Shown here: piece after piece, positions 58,601-64,000 of the stretch
Layout of the letters: every line of letters begins with the position of its first letter
Numbering within the stretch: position 1 is the first letter of the stretch
NCBI GenBank assembly: GCA_023055425.1
Contig: JALGPY010000001.1
Location: 116,851,057 to 116,915,056, forward strand
Direction of reading: 5' to 3'
Length of the DNA: 64,000 nucleotides
Source: Linanthus parryae
Lineage: Eukaryota > Streptophyta > Magnoliopsida > Ericales > Polemoniaceae
Translations under genes and position numbers: made by a program
The notes under the pieces: generated by a model
The model's database searches: none
The model's input: the letters and a program-made list of their open reading frames with translations, nothing else
Told to the model about the DNA's origin: nothing

Positions 58601-61600
58601 AGAACCACTTGGATATACTTGATGCATCACAAATCAGAGGCTGACACCATTATTCCTCAATTCTATACCTACGCTGAAACTCAATACAAGCATTGTATCA
58701 AGACTATCAAATTAGATCAAGCTCCAGATTTAGATTTGAAGTCATTTTTTCCTAAAAAAGGGATACATCATGAATATACATGTGTGGCTCCCCCCCCCCC
58801 ACAAAACTCAGTTGTTGAGAGGAAGCATCAACACATGTAGAATGTGGCAAGAGCACTCAAAGTTTCAAAGTTGAATGCCAACAAGATTCTGGGGAGATTG
58901 TGTATTAACAGTAGTCTATATCATCAATAAGCGACCATCTGCGAGGCTCAAGTTCGAATCTCCATATGAGCTCCTTCATGTTAAAGCTCGTGATTATAAT
59001 CAATTTAAAGTCTTTCGCTGCCTTGCTTTTACTTCAACACTGACACAAAACAGAAGCAAGTTTAATTCTAGGGCTGTGAAATGTGTTTTCTTGGGGTATG
59101 TACATGGAATAAGAGGTTATAAGTTATATGATAATCTCTTAATAAAATTTTCTTATCTCTAGGGGTGTGATCTTTCACGAACGCATTTTCCCCTCTCAAC
59201 TGGACAATACAACATTCACTTCTTAACCAGCTTCAGTTTACCAAATGAGGTATCAGACCAATTTCTTAAGCTATCTCTTGAATTTTCAGCTCAAACTCCA
59301 CATGTTGGTTCGAATCGCATTCCAACCAATTCAAACCCAAACTCTCCCCCATCTCCACCAAATATTAGACAGTCCGCCAGAGCCACTAAGCAAACAGATC
59401 ATTTCAGAGATTATGTACTATCTCATCCAAAAGCCAGGGATGGATATGCTTAAACTTATGACATTGTTCACTGCCTAAACATTCCTCAAAAGACATACAT
59501 GCTTCGTCTCAACACACATCCAGAACCAAACTCTTATGCAGAAACAGCCCAGTCACCTCATTAGATTCATGCTATGAACCAAGATTTTCGTGCACTAGAG
59601 AAAAACCAAACATAGTGTTTAACTTCTATCCCTCTTGGACAGAAACCCATAGGATGTAAATGGGTATACAAAGTAAAATACAGAGTTGATGACACAATTG
59701 AAAGATACAAAGCAAGTTTTAGCAAAAGGCTGCACACAAGTGGAAGGTATAGACTTTACATAGACCTTCTCACCTGTGGCTAAATTGCCAACACTGAAGT
59801 GTTTGCTGGCGTTTTCTGCAACCAGTAATTGGCATCTTCTAAAGCTAGATGTCAACACTGCTTTCTTGCATGGTCACTTAGCTGAAGAGGTTTATATGGC
59901 ATTGCCAGAAAGGATATGATGCTCTCTCCTGTATTGATGCAAAGATATGTTTATCCCCTACTATTTACAAGCTCAAGAAATCCATCCATTGTTTAAAACA
60001 GGCTTCTAGGCAATGGTTTGAGAAATTCTCTCGGAAATTACTAAAATTGGGATTCTCACAATGCAAAAGTGATTACTCCTTGTTTGTTAAAAATTCATCC
60101 AACAAACTTATCATTTTATTTGTTTATATTTATTGGGAATGACTTGGAAGTTTTAAATGCATTCAAAGGCTTGTTGGATAGCACATTCAAATTGAAGGAT
60201 CTTAGATGTGTAAACTACTTCATGGGTTTTGAATTTGTGCATACTCAAGTGGGTCTATACATGCATCAACAAAATTTTGCCATTTCTCTTGTACAAGACA
60301 GTGGTTATTTGAACTGCAAGCCAACAACTTCTCCTATGGTGCCCCAAACACATTTAAGTTCTCAAGACAGTGAAATTCTATATGAAGCCAACATTAGAGT
60401 CTATAAAAGACTCATTGGAATCTTGTATCTATGTAATTCCAGACCTGACTTGAGTTTTGCTGTAAATAAACTCAGTTAGTACATTTCTCATCCCACCAAG
60501 AATCATATGACAACTTTGCATCATGTCTTGAGGTATGTGAAGGCAAATCCAGGTCAAGGTGTTCTTTTCCCAACTCAGTTAGAAACTCACATCACAACAT
60601 ACTCAGAACTCAGATTTGGGTGAATGTATTGACACAAAAAGATCCACCACTAGCTTCTTGGTGAGTATTGGACACTCACTTGTCACCTGAAGATCAAATA
60701 AACAGAGAGTAGTCTCCAAGAGCTCTGCAGAAGCAGAGTACATAGCACTGGCTATGACAGCTTGTGAATTAAAGTGGATGATTTCTCTGCCGCAAGAATT
60801 GTGTAACAAACTCACAGGGAACACCATTCTTTGTGACAGCAGCTCAGCCATACGAATTGCCAACAATCCAGTTTACCATGAAAATATCAAACATATTGAT
60901 CTAGACTGTCACCTAGTGAGAGACATGGTTCAAGATGGGGTCATTCAATTGCAGCATGTTAGGAGTGAAGAGCAGCTAGCTGATATGTTGACAAAGCCAC
61001 TAGCACCTCCTCTCTTAAACTCTCTAATTAGCAAGTTGGGTGCGGTGAAATACCCCACTCCAACTTGAGAGGGGGTATTGAAATTACTACAAGACTCAGG
61101 GTCTTTCTTTCTATTTATTAAATAAGTTAGTTTTTCTTATTTACAATAAAGTACCTCTAATTTATTAGAACGACACCATCTTTAGCGTCAAAGAAGGAAT
61201 CTCTGTTTCTCTTCCTTGTCTTCACCAGTAGGACATGTGTCTTCATTTCATTGGTGCTCTTTCTCTTTCCGTTGTAACAAACCTATAGAAGGTTTGTTTT
61301 TTGCCTTCTCTCTGATTATGAAGAATATCTTTAATTATTCATAATTTTATATCTTCCTCTTCAATTATTCTCTGGTTCTATATTCTAATAGGTGATTTGG
61401 ATCGCAAAATGATGCAAACTTTTGATAATTTTTTCACTGTGTTAAAGTGACTCAGTGAATAGTGGTAAAGTCAATTTGGGGAAAAAGAGCGGGAGACAGA
61501 GTGGTAGCATGTAGTATGAATAATTCTATGCCCGTGACAAAAACAAACAAGGCTAGATTGCATCGGTGGTACCCATAGTTTAGTTTTTGTGTGACTTTGG

Positions 61601-63364
61601 TACGCGGTACCCATACTTTCAATTTGTTGCAATGATGGTACATTTCGTTAACTTTTCATCCATATGTTGGATGAAATTATGTAAAAAGGCTAACATGCCC
61701 CTCATTTTCACTCCATTTTTGTATAAAATTGTAAGTTTTACCTACCAATTTTAAAATGTTACAAAACTTTAATTTTTAATATTTAATTATTTATTTATAT
61801 ATTAAAATGATATCATAGGTTTTCAATATATATATATATATTTTACTAAAAAATACAAGCTATATCGATAAATATTTTGTTTGATGGAAACTTTTGTAGT
61901 ATATTTTTAATTATTATTATGAAAAGTAGATTATTAAATTTAATATAATTAGGATTTTATAAAACTTGGATTTCTGAGTAAAATACTTAAAATTGTAATT
62001 ATTACTATGACAATTTATATATATATATATATATATATATGCATATATATATCATATATATTTGTGTGTGTAAAAAAATAAGTAAATAAATCAATTCAAT
62101 ATTATATAAAAAATTATTGACAAAATTGTGGGGTAAGAATTAGGAGCGTACTAGTATTTTTACATATTTCCATCCAATATATGGATGGAAAGTTAAAAGT
62201 GGATATCACTGTTGCAACAAATTAAAAGTTTGAGTACGGTGAATGCTGTAATTGAAACTATGAGTAGCGAATTCATACAAAAATTAAACTATGAGTACCA
62301 CCGATGCAATTTAGCCAACAAACAATAATAAACTCAACTTCTGCTGGTTGTTTAAAATTAATTTCTTCCCTGCAAAAAGGAGTATTGTTAATTTTTTAGG
62401 ATAATTTTCACTGACACCCCTTTAGTTTGGATGAATCTTCCATTTTGATCAAGATTCATCAAAACTGATGGGGGTGAAGTGAAAATTATCCTTTTTATTT
62501 TCATCCTTGAAACTCACTTACTAAAAATAGGAATTGTGCTACAACTTAAAATGAGAACTTACCACATTGTCTGGTGGAATTGACAGTGGAGGAGCAAATA
62601 CAGAGCATCCCCTCCGTCTCCACATCGAACCCGCAAGTCCCGCCGGACTTCTCGCACATGCCGCACCCCGTCTCCGGCACGCTATACGACAGCTTCATCC
62701 CGTACAACCAATCCAACGGCCCCACACCCTCCAAATCATCCGCATTGTACAAACTCGTATAATGAGAACAGTCCAAAATATCCATGCTCATGTACTTCAT
62801 CGTATCGTACTTCGTGAAGCAACACGGTGGCGGCGGCAACGGCGCAGTACTACTAGTATTTGTATTCGCGTTCAAATGGAATATCCTGAAGGAGGAGCAA
62901 GAGGAGTAGAGCTCGTCGCAGGAGTGGCCGGAGAAGTTGAAGCAGAGGGATTTGTAGTGGTTGAGGAGGGGGGAGTCGACGGAGCAGTTGAGGAGGGCGA
63001 AGACGGTGTCGGGGGAAGGTGGGATGAGGGCGAACTGGAGGTCGGACATGAGGAAGTCGTGGTGGGGTTGGAGGATGGAGCAGGTGGACATGGAAGGGTC
63101 GTAGATGACCATGTTCTTGTCTTTGTAGTCGATGGATTGGACTTTGTAGTTGCCTGAAGGGGTTTGGAAGAAGAGGTCTGTGGAGCAGTTTAGGGTTTTG
63201 GAGAATTGTGGGGAGCCGCAGCCGGCGTCGATGCCGAAGGGGTATTTGATTGGCATGTTGCCGCAGAAGTTGCGGCAGAGGGAGAGGGCTGGTGGTGGGA
63301 GGTGGTGGAGGAGGAGGAGAAGGAGAAGGAGGCGGTGGTGGTGGTGGAGGAAAATGGAGGACAT
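55606..63364 (-). CDS. Secreted wall-associated-kinase-like ectodomain protein (GUB_WAK_bind)
   Basis: Two exons: 63364-62563 (267 codons plus one base) and 55715-55606 (ends TAA). Phase fits exactly (donor GTAAGT, acceptor TTTCAG), giving 303 residues. Residues 1-30: His/Leu-rich signal peptide ending ALSLC. Cysteine-rich galacturonan-binding-type domain with [17 protein letters not shown] (about 34-50). C-terminal WAK-associated motif with [15 protein letters not shown] and CIC (about 233-258). The second exon supplies AAGSITSEG then a hydrophobic tail ([20 protein letters not shown]), suggesting a GPI or membrane anchor. No kinase domain follows, so it resembles stand-alone WAK-C-terminal proteins such as Arabidopsis At3g17350 (from memory). 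Likely role: cell-wall pectin sensing at the surface, by inference. The 6.8 kb intron carries a copia and a MULE. Confidence 0.85.
56214..56527 (+). repeat. Copia 5' LTR
   Basis: 314 bp; contains TTCATTTCATTGGTGCTCTT and a CTTTCCGTTGTAACAAAC block shared with the 3' LTR. The two LTRs differ by many scattered substitutions, implying an older insertion than the TRIM at 17774. Confidence 0.93.
56671..61068 (+). pseudogene. Copia gag-pol, broken
   Basis: ATG 56671 starts gag ([31 protein letters not shown]), frameshifted at about 57110. The zinc knuckle (57520-57590) has [20 protein letters not shown], with its first Cys replaced. Protease (57940): [10 protein letters not shown], keeping DSG. 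Gag-pre-integrase [13 protein letters not shown] (58344), integrase core with LHIDVWGPY and VVERKHQHM (58500-58840, C11 run at 58790). RT (59590-60480): [17 protein letters not shown] is visible; the catalytic YVDD-box region (about 60120) is deleted or altered. RNase H (60700-61068): [32 protein letters not shown], ending at 61066. Multiple stops and shifts; not functional. Confidence 0.92.
61076..61390 (+). repeat. Copia 3' LTR
   Basis: 315 bp copy of 56214-56527, directly after the purine tract and followed by the second GGTGA. Confidence 0.93.
61551..62316. mobile_element. Non-autonomous MULE with perfect 9-bp target duplication
   Basis: AACAAACAA flanks both sides (61542-61550, 62317-62325). 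TIRs are long: left GGCTAGATTGCATCGGTGG, reverse-complemented right GGCTAAATTGCATCGGTGG, with similarity continuing about 120 bp to TTTCCATCCATAT-like sequence. The interior is AT-rich with TA runs (61819-61840, 62017-62040) and no transposase. It lies in the WAK-like gene's intron, close to exon 1. Confidence 0.9.
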
Positions 63365-64000
63365 TGTGGCTTCTGGGTAGTGAACAGCTAGAAAGGTTGT
63401 GTGTTTTGTGGGGGTGAAGGAAGCTTTACAAGGTTTTGACTTTTGATGCTTTTGGTGTGTGTTTTGTGGGGTTGAAAGGAAGCTTTACATGGTTTTGATG
63501 TTTTGATGATAGTGAATTGGTTTATCACTTTTACTACCTTTAAGTTAATTTTAGGACATAGGGATTGAGGAAATAATTTTTACACACAACATTCATCTAG
63601 CATCACCCCTTAACATATTATTTTGGGCAAGACACTTTCACCCCCCAGGTTTGACATAGAGACAATTCACCCCCTTTTAGTTTGGGAAAAGACACTTTCA
63701 TCATTCGGTGTGCCAAACCTCATGACACTTTCACCCCCAATTGTACATTAAGAGGACATATTAAATGCGTCACTATTAGGGAGTGTATATATGTACTGAC
63801 ATTTGACATCCTAAAGGAGTAGAAGTGTCCTTTTCAAACTAAATTAGATGAAAGTGTATTTTTGTCAAAGTTGAGATGCTAGAAGTACGGAAATGACACT
63901 TTCACCTCATCATTGTGACAAATTTTGAAACACCTACACTCTCCAATTGTGACGTTACTAGTCTGGATGGGGGTCCGTGACTCATAAATAGTTTTGGTAC
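63365..64000 (-). promoter_or_regulatory. Upstream region of the WAK-like gene with a repeated C-rich motif
   Basis: Contains the promoter by position. GACACTTTCACCCCC or close variants occur at about 63631, 63690, 63724 and 63897, mixed with AAACTAAATTAGATGAAAGTG-like complements. This looks like a decayed repeat element and not a set of host cis-elements. No clear TATA box within 150 bp of the ATG. Confidence 0.4.

Larger units (their letters stand above)
56214..61390 (+). mobile_element. Ty1/copia retrotransposon, 5.2 kb, inside the WAK-like gene's intron
   Basis: Exact GGTGA duplication (56209-56213, 61391-61395). LTRs 56214-56527 and 61076-61390 start TATTGA and end CTAATA. A PBS-like TGGTATCACAACC begins at 56528, and the purine tract GAGAGGGGG (61067-61075) precedes the 3' LTR. 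Gag, protease, integrase, RT and RNase H occur in copia order. It is antisense to the host gene. Confidence 0.95.

Noticed and set aside
62567..63157. 196-codon ORF on the plus strand
   Set aside because: Shadow of the WAK-like exon 1 on the opposite strand.
1..64000. CRISPR array, bacterial operons, Shine-Dalgarno sites
   Set aside because: The sequence is plant nuclear DNA; no direct repeat with spacers was seen.

Overview
The window is nuclear DNA of a flowering plant, most likely a eudicot. It is AT-rich, genes have many short GT-AG introns, and most of the sequence is plant transposon: TRIMs, LARDs, gypsy and copia elements, Helitrons, Stowaway and MULE elements and PIF/Harbinger. I cannot name the species. 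Only two host genes are recognisable, both on the minus strand. At the left (12269 down past the window edge) is a phragmoplast-orienting kinesin of the KIN-12/POK class; 18 exons are resolved here by frame and splice sites. At the right (63364 to 55606) is a small secreted protein with a GUB_WAK_bind/WAK-associated ectodomain, in two exons. From memory, Arabidopsis POK1 (At3g17360) lies next to a WAK carboxy-terminal-like gene (At3g17350), so this looks like an old gene pair pushed about 43 kb apart by transposons.

Layout: 1-305 TRIM; 638-1766 MULE-type element; 1897-12269 kinesin, with a 6.3 kb intron 8 holding a TRIM, a MITE, two tandem Helitrons (one carrying a Stowaway MITE that itself carries a small solo LTR) and a GGATCC-rich hAT-like element. 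12.6-22.5 kb holds a TIR element, a 2.2 kb solo LTR, a decayed Harbinger (ORF1 on minus, transposase remnant on plus) broken by a Helitron, and a fresh TRIM. 22.8-48.2 kb is best read as one PIF/Harbinger-like element of about 7.4 kb with subterminal GC-rich repeats and four ORFs (an unknown, a Myb/SANT-like protein, a HARBI1-like nuclease and a Transposase_32-like protein on the opposite strand). Three LTR insertions have inflated it to 25 kb: a 10.4 kb LARD, a 1.5 kb solo LTR and a 6.0 kb gypsy element. 48.2-48.7 kb is a Helitron and 51.7-55.0 kb a 3.3 kb solo LTR. The WAK-like gene's single 6.8 kb intron holds an intact-ended copia and a MULE with a perfect 9-bp target duplication.

The most interesting signal is inside the LTRs. 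Four LTR families (solo LTR at 14079-16315, LARD LTRs, gypsy LTRs, solo LTR at 51679-54956) are mostly different in sequence but share the same ordered module: a 66-73 nt exon-like segment (3' splice site ending GTAG, then a GAGACGA-like start, ending in a GTAAGT-like donor), a GGGGTGTCGACACTTA block, a CTTACTCAGT block and a final 3' splice site. In the first three families a candidate upstream first exon with a CT-rich leader and GC-rich body is also visible. This looks like a conserved, possibly spliced, LTR leader. All calls come from reading the sequence; no database search or alignment program was run.
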